Positions 23,968 through 32,088 of a DNA stretch of 60,199 bases are shown here, piece by piece. The DNA is from Prochloraceae cyanobacterium PL24a_bin.78 (GTDB lineage Bacteria > Cyanobacteriota > Cyanobacteriia > Cyanobacteriales > JANQIW01). The stretch is from contig JANQIW010000097.1 in assembly GCA_028281945.1 (NCBI GenBank), positions 1 to 60,199 of the forward strand, read 5' to 3'. The notes below the pieces were generated by a model. It saw nothing but the letters and a program-made list of their open reading frames with translations, was not told the origin of the DNA and searched no databases. Position numbers and translations under genes: made by a program. Within the stretch, counting starts at the first letter, position 1, and each line of letters opens with the position of its first letter.

Positions 23968-26304
23968 TCATAAAAGATCGGCAGGTAAAAGCATAGTTGA
24001 TTCCATAGATTCTCGCACTTCTCGACTGATATAAAAATCGGGATTATTGAGGCATTCTGAGAAAAGTTTATTAGCTTCCCAATAGGTTTCAAATAAATCT
24101 TTTTGCTCTTGATTGAGTTGCCAATCATGACGGATATTACGATATTTAATCATTAGATTTCTGAGATTTTCTCTCCGAGTATCTCCATTTGATTCCCACC
24201 ACTGTATTATCTTTTCTTGGTAATTTTGATCTGGAGCCGGTAATTGATTGAAAAGTTGTTTTAATGATACTACAAAATCATTTTCTCCATAAATTTGACG
24301 AGCTATTTTCAAAGTTCGGTAGATGTCAAGGTGGAGGGTTTGGGAGAGGTGGAGGGTTTGAGAAAGTGAGAGGTCCAGGGATAGGGATAGATCGAGGGAT
24401 AGGTGAAGGGTTTGAGAAAGTGAGAGGTCTAGGGATAGGGATAGATCGAGGGATAGGGATAGATCGAGGTAGAGGTAAAAAGCTCTAATGGCTGCGGGCT
24501 TGTAAGGAGCATTAATAGATTGAGATTTCTTTACTGCCCATTTGAGTATCTCCTGTAATTTTTCTTCCTTAGCAATTAAACCATCAATTTTTTCCTTCAT
24601 TAATTTTAATAAGAGATCAATATTATCCAATAGTCCAGCAGTTAGAAAAAAAACTTCACGCCAGCGTTTTTTGGTAATATGTTCTACCAGATTTCTTAAA
24701 GATATTTCTAAAGGAATTTGGCTACTATTGGCAATCCTTCTAGCAGTAAAATACTCTTGAAGAGTAAGATGAGAAAAAGAATAAATTCCCCTCGCCCTTT
24801 CTACTAACAAACCATGTTGTGCCTCAATGGATTTTAATACTGCTTCACTATCGATATGTAGCTTTTCAATATCTTTAGGAGCATCAGGAAGATTGCAAAT
24901 ATATTCAGCAATTTCCGATTCAATTCTTTTCTTTTTAAAAAAATATTCCTTATTATCAAAGGTATTAAAAGCAATGCGACTCAATAAATCTTCCTTCCGT
25001 TTTACTGATAGTTGTTTGTAAATTTGTTGTCTTTGAATTCGACGTTTACTATCCCATTTTCTCAGTAAAGTAGCAGTTGCGCGTTCGTACAATTCTGCCC
25101 TATTACTAGGGAAGTTTCCAGCATCTTCAAACTCTAAACAAAGAAGAGTTAAAAGCAAAGGATTGGTAGCTAATTCCTCAATTCGGGAATTGTTTTTCAA
25201 TTGTTCCATAAAATTGTTAGCTGATTCTAAATCCTCTTTGATTTCAAACCATTTACTCACAAAATGCTTAATTTGTTGTTCTTGAAAATCTGCTATTTCT
25301 ACTTCAGTAAAATAAGTTAAATCATATTCTCTCGCTGCAATACGACAGGTAATAATAAAACGGTTTTGATCAAATTTTTTGTTAAACTCTTTGACTTCTT
25401 TTAAAACTCCATCGTAATCTTCCTCTCTTACTTCATCCAAACCATCTAATAAGATTAACATTCGCCCTGAATTTAAAATTGATTCCGCTTTTAATTTAGG
25501 ATTTTCTATTTTACAAAGGGAAAAAGATTCAACAATATACTGTAATATTCTTGGTTGATTTTCCTTTTCAGCAAAGGCTTTTAAAGGGATAAAGATTGGC
25601 ACTAATTCTCTTAGGAAATCTCCTTGAGAGTCTCTTTGAAAATCTACTTGAAATTCTCCTTGAAAATCTTCTTTAATACAACTAATGGCGATGTATTTAA
25701 GAAAGGTAGTTTTACCAATTCCAGGCTTTCCTAATACCATTAAATTTGGATATTTTTTAACAGCTTTTAAACCATTAATTCTTTCTTCAATTGATTTACT
25801 TAAACCAAAATGATCAAAATCTTCAATATCATATTGCTCTAATAATTGAGTTATATTAAGTCGGCTGCGCCCGATAATTTTCTCTAAAATATTTACTTGG
25901 GTGTAGATAGTTCCTAACTCAATAGGTTGGGTCATATCTAATACCCGCATTGTGCCGCATTCTTTTTCGATATAAGGTTGGATAGATTTACGAATTTCTT
26001 GTACTAAGGAGTCAATTTCTAATTTATTAGGTAAAATTTTTTCTATTAGAGGAGTATTTCCCTTAGATAAACCTGCCATTTCTTGCCAATCTAGTTGTAA
26101 TATTTCACAGATAGTTTGGAAATTTTCAATACTTACGGGTTTACCTTGGAAAAATTTATATATTGTGCCACGTGAAATACCTGTAGATATCTCTAATTGT
26201 TTTTTTGTGCCCTGACAATGCCTTTTAAGTGCTTGGTTTGCTTTCTCTATATTCTCTGGTGTGATTTTTAATGATCGTTTTGGTTTTGTCTTTTCCTTTG
26301 CCAT
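23968..26304 (-). CDS. NACHT-domain NTPase with N-terminal HTH (NLR-like conflict protein)
   Basis: 778 residues, with the start at the ATG at 26304 (a TTG lies two codons upstream). An XRE-like helix-turn-helix (about 28-78: KKQLEISTGISRGTIYKFF) is followed by a linker. The NACHT module has Walker A VLGKPGIGKTTFLKY (about 190-204) and Walker B MLILLDGLDEVREED (about 282-296), then RFIITCR and the winged-helix/superhelical part (ATNPLLLTLLCLEFE, YSFSHLTLQEYFTAR). Residues of about 608-662 are reiterated LDLSLSLDLSL units encoded by DNA repeats, then a short helical end. Bacterial NACHT proteins act as NLR-like antiphage sensors. No separate effector domain is recognisable, so the HTH may be the output. 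It is transcribed divergently from a RES/Xre module across an array of direct repeats. Confidence 0.88.
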   Translation of the reverse strand: MAKEKTKPKRSLKITPENIEKANQALKRHCQGTKKQLEISTGISRGTIYKFFQGKPVSIENFQTICEILQLDWQEMAGLSKGNTPLIEKILPNKLEIDSLVQEIRKSIQPYIEKECGTMRVLDMTQPIELGTIYTQVNILEKIIGRSRLNITQLLEQYDIEDFDHFGLSKSIEERINGLKAVKKYPNLMVLGKPGIGKTTFLKYIAISCIKEDFQGEFQVDFQRDSQGDFLRELVPIFIPLKAFAEKENQPRILQYIVESFSLCKIENPKLKAESILNSGRMLILLDGLDEVREEDYDGVLKEVKEFNKKFDQNRFIITCRIAAREYDLTYFTEVEIADFQEQQIKHFVSKWFEIKEDLESANNFMEQLKNNSRIEELATNPLLLTLLCLEFEDAGNFPSNRAELYERATATLLRKWDSKRRIQRQQIYKQLSVKRKEDLLSRIAFNTFDNKEYFFKKKRIESEIAEYICNLPDAPKDIEKLHIDSEAVLKSIEAQHGLLVERARGIYSFSHLTLQEYFTARRIANSSQIPLEISLRNLVEHITKKRWREVFFLTAGLLDNIDLLLKLMKEKIDGLIAKEEKLQEILKWAVKKSQSINAPYKPAAIRAFYLYLDLSLSLDLSLSLDLSLSQTLHLSLDLSLSLDLSLSQTLHLSQTLHLDIYRTLKIARQIYGENDFVVSLKQLFNQLPAPDQNYQEKIIQWWESNGDTRRENLRNLMIKYRNIRHDWQLNQEQKDLFETYWEANKLFSECLNNPDFYISREVRESMESTMLLPADLL
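24320..24475. repeat. in-frame 18/54-bp repeats in the NACHT gene
   Basis: On the + strand, gggatagggatagatcga (18 bp) recurs near 24388, 24430 and 24450. A 54-bp unit beginning agggtttgagaaag occurs at 24353 and 24407, with a related piece before it. All periods are multiples of six codons or of three bases and encode DLSLSL/SQTLHL. Unit number can change without losing frame. Confidence 0.8.
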
Positions 26305-26325
26305 CTTCAAGTCAAGATATTGCTA

Positions 26326-26388
26326 TGTTGAACATTTTAGCAAAAGTTAAACATTAGTTGAACATTATTTGACTATTATTTGACCATT
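26326..26388. promoter_or_regulatory. 11-bp direct-repeat (iteron-like) array between NACHT and RES/Xre genes
   Basis: Four abutting 11-mers: AGTTAAACATT (26345-26355), AGTTGAACATT (26356-26366), ATTTGACTATT (26367-26377) and ATTTGACCATT (26378-26388). A fifth, TGTTGAACATT (26326-26336), sits 19 bases upstream of the first. The 11-bp period places each copy on the same face of the helix. The array begins 22 bases before the NACHT start codon and ends 80 bases before the antitoxin start, so it covers the divergent promoter region. It is a natural operator for the HTH of either neighbour. Confidence 0.7.
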
Positions 26389-26467
26389 AGCTAATTATTA
26401 CTTAAACCATAGATTTAAAAATTTCTCTCATAATAGAAATATTGCAAATTTTAATTAAAAAACTAAA

Positions 26468-26977
26468 ATGATAGAAACTATTTTACCTTTTAATCAAGAA
26501 GATAAATCGTCTGACAATGATAATAATAATATACTAAAAAAAATCAAAAAATTATTGTCATTTTCCAAAAAAGATCCCTTAGAAAAAGCAAAATTAAGAG
26601 GATTAGAAATTAAAGAACAACTAATAGAAGAATCAGGTGGACGAATTAAACATGAAGACATAGAAGCAAAATTAGGAATTTCCCCTGAAGAAATTGATAA
26701 ACTTCATGAAGCTGGTAAATTAATTGCGATTAAAAATGAAAAATACTATGTATGTCCATCATGGCAATTTGTAGAACCTGGAATAGGAACAACGATTGAA
26801 GGATTAGAACAGGTTTTAACAGAATTAAAAGACTTTGGGCCTTGGATGCAATTAGCATTTATGTTAGATCCTAATTTACGTCTAGGAGAAAAAACTCCAT
26901 TAGAAGTGCTACGCTCTGATAATATTGAAAACGTATTAGTAGCAGCTAGAATATTTGGAGAACATGGTGCAGAGTGA
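26468..26977 (+). CDS. antitoxin of the Xre-MbcA-ParS family (partner of RES toxin)
   Basis: 169 residues. The N-terminal 60 are acidic then basic and probably flexible. The middle (SGGRIKHEDIEAKLGISPEEIDKLHEAGKLIAIKNEKYYVCPSWQF, about 57-101; longest single stretch quoted in parts: IKHEDIEAKLGISPEEIDKL) is a helix-turn-helix-like part. The C-terminal end has the toxin-binding pattern of MbcA/ParS proteins: WMQLAFMLDPNLRLGEKTPLE then LRSDNIENVLVAARIFGEHG. It binds and blocks the RES toxin and probably represses the operon. It overlaps the toxin gene, and the repeat array lies just upstream. Confidence 0.85.
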   Translation: MIETILPFNQEDKSSDNDNNNILKKIKKLLSFSKKDPLEKAKLRGLEIKEQLIEESGGRIKHEDIEAKLGISPEEIDKLHEAGKLIAIKNEKYYVCPSWQFVEPGIGTTIEGLEQVLTELKDFGPWMQLAFMLDPNLRLGEKTPLEVLRSDNIENVLVAARIFGEHGAE

Positions 26978-27665
26978 AGAAAATAGTCCAGGGTTACATC
27001 CTAAACCACCAGAAGATATATCTCAAAGACAATTACCAACAATTTGTATTAAAAATAATTACCCCTATTTATTGAAAATAGGAAAGTTAGAAGGCATTAT
27101 TGATAATCTTAATGCCCCTTTTTTTCGAGTTCATCTAAAGAAATATGGTCCTCTACATTTTGGATGTTCAGGGAACAATCGATTTGATGATCCACACAGA
27201 AAATATGGCGTTCTTTATCTGGGTTGTGATGAATCTAGTTCTTTTAGAGAAACGGTTAAATTTAATCAAAAAAATTTAATCGATCAACATTGGTTAAAAG
27301 AACGTTGTATCTCTAAAATAGGGATAAATAGAGGATTAACTCTAGTTGATTTGACTGCCAATGGTTTGACTCAAATAAATGCAGATGGTAGATTGTCTAC
27401 TGGAAGCTATCAAATAGCACAGCTTTGGTCTCTTGCTTTTTACCATCATCCTTCTCAACCAGATGGTATTTATTATCGATCACGTAAAGATCCTTCTCTT
27501 TATTGTATTGCTTTATTCGATCGTATAAAAACTAAAACTAATCAAATTATAATAACTTCAACTATATCTTTTCTTGATAAATCTTATCAACATAAGTTGG
27601 GAAACTTTTGTGAAACATATAAATTTGGTATTCCAAAAGATGATAAGATACCAGACAAATTATAA
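26964..27665 (+). CDS. RES-domain toxin (NAD+-degrading family)
   Basis: 233 residues from the ATG at 26964; a TTG at 26955 or GTG at 26967 is also possible. The RES fold is seen in FFRVHLKKYGPLHF (arginine), VLYLGCDESSSFRETV (glutamate) and LSTGSYQIAQLWSLAFY (serine), the R-E-S triad that names the family. RES toxins resemble ADP-ribosyltransferases and deplete NAD+, stopping growth. The gene overlaps the end of the MbcA/ParS-type antitoxin gene, as in other RES/Xre modules. Both frames are intact. Confidence 0.85.
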   Translation: MVQSEENSPGLHPKPPEDISQRQLPTICIKNNYPYLLKIGKLEGIIDNLNAPFFRVHLKKYGPLHFGCSGNNRFDDPHRKYGVLYLGCDESSSFRETVKFNQKNLIDQHWLKERCISKIGINRGLTLVDLTANGLTQINADGRLSTGSYQIAQLWSLAFYHHPSQPDGIYYRSRKDPSLYCIALFDRIKTKTNQIIITSTISFLDKSYQHKLGNFCETYKFGIPKDDKIPDKL

Positions 27666-27779
27666 TTACTATTTAAATATCTAAATAAAAACTTTTGTGT
27701 CATTTTGTAGATGATGTTACATCCCTATATTATAATTGAAACCTCATTACAACATTATCATAATATTGGAGAAGTAATT

Positions 27780-28004
27780 ATGTCTTCAGAGCAAATTTTA
27801 ACAGGATTATTAATTATTGGTGGTGGAAGTTTTAGCTTATGTGCAGCAATTTTCGATTGGGATTGGTACATGAATCACAGAAAAGCTAGATTCATTGTTA
27901 AGATATTCGGGAGACAAGGAGCACGAACATTTTATGGAATTTTAGGTGTAGTCTTAATTATTTTAGGATTGGGAGCGATTATACAATCATTTTTACAAGG
28001 TTAA
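27780..28004 (+). CDS. Imm17-like small membrane protein
   Basis: 74 residues from the ATG at 27780, preceded by GGAG eight bases upstream; a longer frame to 27711 lacks such a site. Two hydrophobic helices (about 4-21 and 52-72) flank AIFDWDWYMNHRKARFI and KIFGRQGARTFYGILG. This matches the immunity-17 (Imm17) pattern as I recall it. Imm17 proteins were predicted from polymorphic-toxin loci. Here the gene follows a RES toxin by 115 bases, without a recognisable polymorphic toxin, so the immunity role is unproven. Confidence 0.7.
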   Translation: MSSEQILTGLLIIGGGSFSLCAAIFDWDWYMNHRKARFIVKIFGRQGARTFYGILGVVLIILGLGAIIQSFLQG

Positions 28005-28095
28005 AATATTTAAATATCTTAGTTCAACCTTATGAACTAACTTCAGATAATGAAGCTTCAGAAAATGAAGAATATCTAACATCTTCAAGACAAAA

Positions 28096-28659
28096 TTAAA
28101 ACTTCAAACATTCAAACAAATCCCCTACCTTTATCTCCAATCCTGTTATAAATTCAGGAAAAAGTAAAACCGCCTCAGCCTTTTCCAAAATTATAGGTTG
28201 CTGACCAGGTGGCAAAACTAACACAGAAAATGATTCAGGATCCATTAAACAGCCTAACGTCGCACCATAATTAAGACAATGGAGAATATTGCTAGTCACT
28301 CTCAATTGATTTTGCCCTAGAGAAAGGATTTCAATTGTCCAATCAGGATAAATTTTAAAAGAATTCATAATATACCCTTCATCATCCCTTGGAATTCTTT
28401 CCCACCGAAAAATCCCTACATCAAGCACGATCGATCGTCCTCCAAAAGTACACCTTAACTCAGGAAAAGCACGAGCAATTTTATGAGATTTAGTAACAGA
28501 ATTAATCACAGTAATAAGTTCAGCCTGAATCGTACTATGTTTTCCTTGTGGCATAGGTTTCCTAATAACTTCCCCATCAATAAATTCTAAGCTAGGCTTG
28601 GACTCTGGGAGATTAAGAAACTCCTCCAAAGTAATACAAATAGAATTTATTCGTACCAT
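28096..28659 (-). CDS. Uma2 family (DUF820) putative endonuclease
   Basis: 187 residues of the Uma2/DUF820 family: LTxEEFLxLPESKPxLEFIDGEVI at the start (here TLEEFLNLPESKPSLEFIDG), PELRCTFGGRSIVLDVGIFRW in the middle (D of the PD-(D/E)xK site), and PDWTIEILSLGQNQLRVTSNI. The E-x-L of IEIL and the Q/N cluster complete the degenerate nuclease core. These genes are hugely expanded in cyanobacteria, and their substrate is unknown. It is convergent with the Imm17-like gene and ends the conflict island. Confidence 0.85.
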   Translation of the reverse strand: MVRINSICITLEEFLNLPESKPSLEFIDGEVIRKPMPQGKHSTIQAELITVINSVTKSHKIARAFPELRCTFGGRSIVLDVGIFRWERIPRDDEGYIMNSFKIYPDWTIEILSLGQNQLRVTSNILHCLNYGATLGCLMDPESFSVLVLPPGQQPIILEKAEAVLLFPEFITGLEIKVGDLFECLKF

Positions 28660-28902
28660 AAGATTGATCCCTCTATTATCTTTATTATCCTTTCCAAAAC
28701 TACCTCCACCTCTTCAATTACAATATAGGGTAGTGAAGAAAAAAATTACCCAATTGAATCCAGCTTTTAAGACATTAATAACAAGCTTCCATCAACAACG
28801 AAGCTAAACTGTTTTTGCTGAGATCCTGTTACAAATCTTTACTAGATACTCAGAGTATAGTAAACTACTAAAAGAAAGAATCGAAAAGGAGCAAAAATAA
28901 AG

Positions 28903-29790
28903 ATGCAGTCGGCTCAAACAGTGCTGACAATTCCCCCAAAAGAGTTTCTCAAAGCACCTGGCGGCTTTAATACCAACGTCGGTATTTTTCTTGTAGCCCT
29001 ATCATTAATTGTGATCTCAACTTGTGGTTATTGGCTTTGGGATTGGGCCAACTGGTTGTGCTTTAGTTGTAACGTTTTAGCTTTACATTTAGCAGGTACA
29101 GTAATTCACGACGCTTGCCATAACAGCGCCCATAGTAACCGTATTCTAAATTCTATTCTAGGACATGGTAGTGCTTTAATGTTAGGATTTGCTTTTCCGG
29201 TATTCACCAGAGTGCATTTACAACATCACGCCCATGTAAATGATCCCGAAAATGATCCCGATCATTTTGTATCAACAGGGGGTCCTTTATTATTCATAGC
29301 AGTTCGTTTTTTCTATCATGAAATCTTTTTCTTTAAGCGTCGTTTGTGGCAAAAATATGAGTTGCTGGAATGGTTTTTGAGTCGGCTATTTATGTTTACC
29401 ATCGTGCTTATTGCTATTAACTTTGGCTTTATTCGCTATATCATGAATTTCTGGTTTGTGCCTGCTTTAGTAGTAGGAATAGCATTAGGTTTATTTTTTG
29501 ATTATTTGCCTCATCGCCCTTTTAAAGAATGCAATCGCTGGAAAAATGCAAGGGTTTATCCTAGTCGAATTGTTAATCTTTTAATCTTAGGACAAAATTA
29601 TCATTTAGTGCATCATCTTTGGCCTTCTATACCTTGGTATAAATATCAAGATGCCTATTATGCTACTAAACCTTTGTTGGATTCTAAAGGTTGTTATCAA
29701 TCTTTGGGATTGCTTGAAGGTAAAAGCTTTTGGAGTTTTCTATATGATATTTTCTTAGGGATTCGTTTTCACGGTAAAAAATCACACTAA
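28903..29790 (+). CDS. crtR: beta-carotene hydroxylase
   Basis: 295 residues. A membrane di-iron hydroxylase of the fatty-acid-desaturase superfamily that adds 3-hydroxyl groups to beta-carotene and deoxy-myxol, giving zeaxanthin and myxol. Histidine boxes are HDACHNSAH (about 69-77), HLQHHAHVNDPENDPDH (about 105-121) and HLVHHLWP (about 242-249), with several membrane helices between. A GGAG lies about 13 bases before the ATG. It stands alone, but a CruA-type lycopene cyclase is encoded 5 kb away in the same window. Confidence 0.95.
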   Translation: MQSAQTVLTIPPKEFLKAPGGFNTNVGIFLVALSLIVISTCGYWLWDWANWLCFSCNVLALHLAGTVIHDACHNSAHSNRILNSILGHGSALMLGFAFPVFTRVHLQHHAHVNDPENDPDHFVSTGGPLLFIAVRFFYHEIFFFKRRLWQKYELLEWFLSRLFMFTIVLIAINFGFIRYIMNFWFVPALVVGIALGLFFDYLPHRPFKECNRWKNARVYPSRIVNLLILGQNYHLVHHLWPSIPWYKYQDAYYATKPLLDSKGCYQSLGLLEGKSFWSFLYDIFLGIRFHGKKSH

Positions 29791-30017
29791 CTTAAAACTA
29801 AAGTATAGCTTTTGTACAATTGATCCTAAATAATTAACAAGTAAAGAACTTTTGATTATTGAGTTTTTAACTATGTTTTTTGTTAATATTAATAGTGCAT
29901 TGCTATACTTAATTTTTAGATTAATTTGCTATATTTTTGAGTTTTTGTTGAAGTAATTAAAGAAAAAACTAAAGGTAAAATTTTTTAATTAAAATCCTAT
30001 TTTTAGAAAAATTTAAA

Positions 30018-30599
30018 ATGAATTATTTAGCACATTTATTTTTAGCCAAAAACACCCCAGAATTTCAAATAGGTAATTTATTAGGAGATTTTGTTAAAGG
30101 CTCCTTAGAAAAATATCAAAACTATTATCATCAAGATATTCTTCAAGGCATCAAACATCATCGCCAAATAGATTATTTTACTGATAATCATCCTATTTTT
30201 ATTCAGAGCAAAAATAGAATTAGTCAAAGTAGGAAAAGATTTGCAGGAATAATTATAGATATAGGTTACGATCGTTTGTTATCCTCTCATTGGAAACAAT
30301 TTTCTGAGGAAACACTAGAAGATTTTATTACTAGAATGTACAATATTCTCGAAAACAATCAAAATATTTTACCAGAAAAATTACAAAAAGCATTACCAAG
30401 AATGATCGAACAAAATTGGCTAGGTAGTTATCAAACCAGAGAAGGAATAAATTTAACCTTTCAAAGAATAGCCAAAAGAATCAAACGAGTAAATAATTTA
30501 GCCACAGCACAAGAAGAATTAATTAATAACTATAAAGGAATAGAAAAGGACTTTTTAGAATTTTTCCCAGAACTATACACTTATGCTAAAGCATTATAA
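30018..30599 (+). CDS. acpH: acyl-carrier-protein phosphodiesterase (AcpH)
   Basis: 193 residues of the AcpH/DUF479 family, which removes the 4'-phosphopantetheine arm from acyl carrier protein. Family blocks: MNYLAHLFLAKNTPEFQIGN at the start, then LLGDFVKG, GIKHHRQIDYFTDNHPIF (the metal-ligand HD-like region, about 47-64) and GIIIDIGYDRLLSSHW (about 76-91). It is flanked by long spacers and is probably a single-gene transcript. Confidence 0.9.
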   Translation: MNYLAHLFLAKNTPEFQIGNLLGDFVKGSLEKYQNYYHQDILQGIKHHRQIDYFTDNHPIFIQSKNRISQSRKRFAGIIIDIGYDRLLSSHWKQFSEETLEDFITRMYNILENNQNILPEKLQKALPRMIEQNWLGSYQTREGINLTFQRIAKRIKRVNNLATAQEELINNYKGIEKDFLEFFPELYTYAKAL

Positions 30600-30644
30600 A
30601 TAATTTTAATTTTATATAATTTGATAATATACAGATAATTGATT

Positions 30645-31064
30645 TTAAGTTTTAATTTTTGGATTGTTATTACCCAAAAACGGCGGACTCATTTCAGCTA
30701 AATCCCAATCAGGACGAAGATTTTTAGCCTCTCTGAGATAACAATGAATAATATCAGCTTGTGACTTTTCAGTATTAAAATAAATTAAAACCCTAATACA
30801 CCGAGGTAAACTACCCTCAACGTCCATTTGTTGAACATCGAGAAGAGGGATATTCTTCCAAAGCAATCGTTGCCGGGCTACTTTGGCAGGGAAAATAGCA
30901 TCTAAATCTTTAGTAACAGTAAAAATGACACTAATAATTTCTTCAGGATCCAGTTGATTAGAACTTTCAATAACATCAAGTAATGCCTTAACAACTTCAA
31001 CAATTGCCTCCTCAGTATTAGCTGAAGCAGTTGTCGCTCCACGAATCCCCCGAACTTTCCACAT
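30645..31064 (-). CDS. aroH: chorismate mutase, AroH type
   Basis: 139 residues. The monofunctional trimeric AroH-type enzyme converts chorismate to prephenate. Visible blocks: VRGIRGATTASANTEEAI (about 3-20, including the active-site arginine), DPEEIISVIFTVTKDLDAIFPA (about 39-60), PLLDVQQMDVEGSLPRCIRV (about 74-93) and a C-terminal HCYLREAKNLRPDW. It starts 39 bases after the sppA stop on the same strand, so the two are probably co-transcribed. Confidence 0.95.
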   Translation of the reverse strand: MWKVRGIRGATTASANTEEAIVEVVKALLDVIESSNQLDPEEIISVIFTVTKDLDAIFPAKVARQRLLWKNIPLLDVQQMDVEGSLPRCIRVLIYFNTEKSQADIIHCYLREAKNLRPDWDLAEMSPPFLGNNNPKIKT

Positions 31065-31103
31065 CAGATGCTAATCCTCCCCATCATTATAATTACTTCC
31101 AAA

Positions 31104-31922
31104 CTAAGGTCGATAAAGCCATAAAGGTTGACCAACTGTTGCCAATTCAAATTGTATCCAATCTATTGAAGATTTAATCGTCGATTTACTTTGATTTTTC
31201 GACAAAATTCGATTAATCAAAGATTTTGGTTCCTCAATAGTGTAACATTCAGTCTTATCCGGATTTAATCCTACCAATTCAGCCGCCCAACGACGAGCTG
31301 ATTCTTCAGTGCCTAAACGATCGACCACTCCTAATTCTAAAGCTTGTTGGCCAGTAAAAATCCTACCATCAGCAAAAGTTTTAACAGTTTCCACATCCAA
31401 TTTACGGCCTTGAGATACAGTTTCCACAAATTGTTGATAACTAGTATCAATTAATTCCTGAAGAATATTTTCTTCCTCTTGAGTCAAATCTCGATCGAAA
31501 GAAAGAATATCCTTATAAGGGCCCGATTTGATAGTTTTAAAAGACACCCCAATTTTGTCCAACAAACGCTCCAGATTATTTCCCCGAAGGATTACCCCAA
31601 TACTTCCAGTTATGGTTCCTGGATTAGCGACAATTTTGTGGGCACCCATACCTATATAGACACCTCCTGAAGCTGAGATATTGCCAAAACTAGCAATTAT
31701 CTTGACTTTTTCCCCCAATTCTTTGAGAGCATAATATATCTCTTGAGAATCAGCAACCGTGCCTCCTGGGGAATCAATTCTTAATAATAAAGCTGGAAAC
31801 TTTTTATCTTTGATAGTTTCAATGGCTTTTAAGACATTTTTGCGAGTTTCAGCGGCGATTACGCCTGTAATTTCGATCCTAGCAATTTGCTTGGTAGTAC
31901 TTGGTTTAAATGGCCAGATCAT
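31104..31922 (-). CDS. sppA: signal peptide peptidase SppA (protease IV-like, short form)
   Basis: 272 residues from the ATG at 31922 (MIWPFKP...; a TTG lies two codons earlier). A ClpP-like serine protease of the S49 family that degrades cleaved signal peptides. ALLLRIDSPGGTVADSQEIY (about 45-64) gives the substrate-strand region, FGNISASGGVYIGMG carries the catalytic serine (about S87), and IKSGPYKDILS the catalytic lysine. It has one S49 domain, not the fused pair of E. coli SppA. No clear N-terminal membrane helix is seen, so membrane association is uncertain. It is followed by aroH. Confidence 0.93.
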   Translation of the reverse strand: MIWPFKPSTTKQIARIEITGVIAAETRKNVLKAIETIKDKKFPALLLRIDSPGGTVADSQEIYYALKELGEKVKIIASFGNISASGGVYIGMGAHKIVANPGTITGSIGVILRGNNLERLLDKIGVSFKTIKSGPYKDILSFDRDLTQEEENILQELIDTSYQQFVETVSQGRKLDVETVKTFADGRIFTGQQALELGVVDRLGTEESARRWAAELVGLNPDKTECYTIEEPKSLINRILSKNQSKSTIKSSIDWIQFELATVGQPLWLYRP

Positions 31923-32088
31923 AGGCAATACATAACTATATTCTCAACAATACCTTTTTTAAGCATTCTTGTTGCAAATTACTTGACAACAAACATCTAT
32001 CTTAACAAAATAAACTTTCAATTTAAAACTCAGTCAAAAAAATATGTTAAATTTTACATAAATTTAATTATTAATTGCTATTAAGTTA

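Noticed and set aside
24264..24488. 74-codon Gly/Arg-rich + strand frame
   Set aside because: Antisense reading of the LDLSLS repeats of the NACHT gene.
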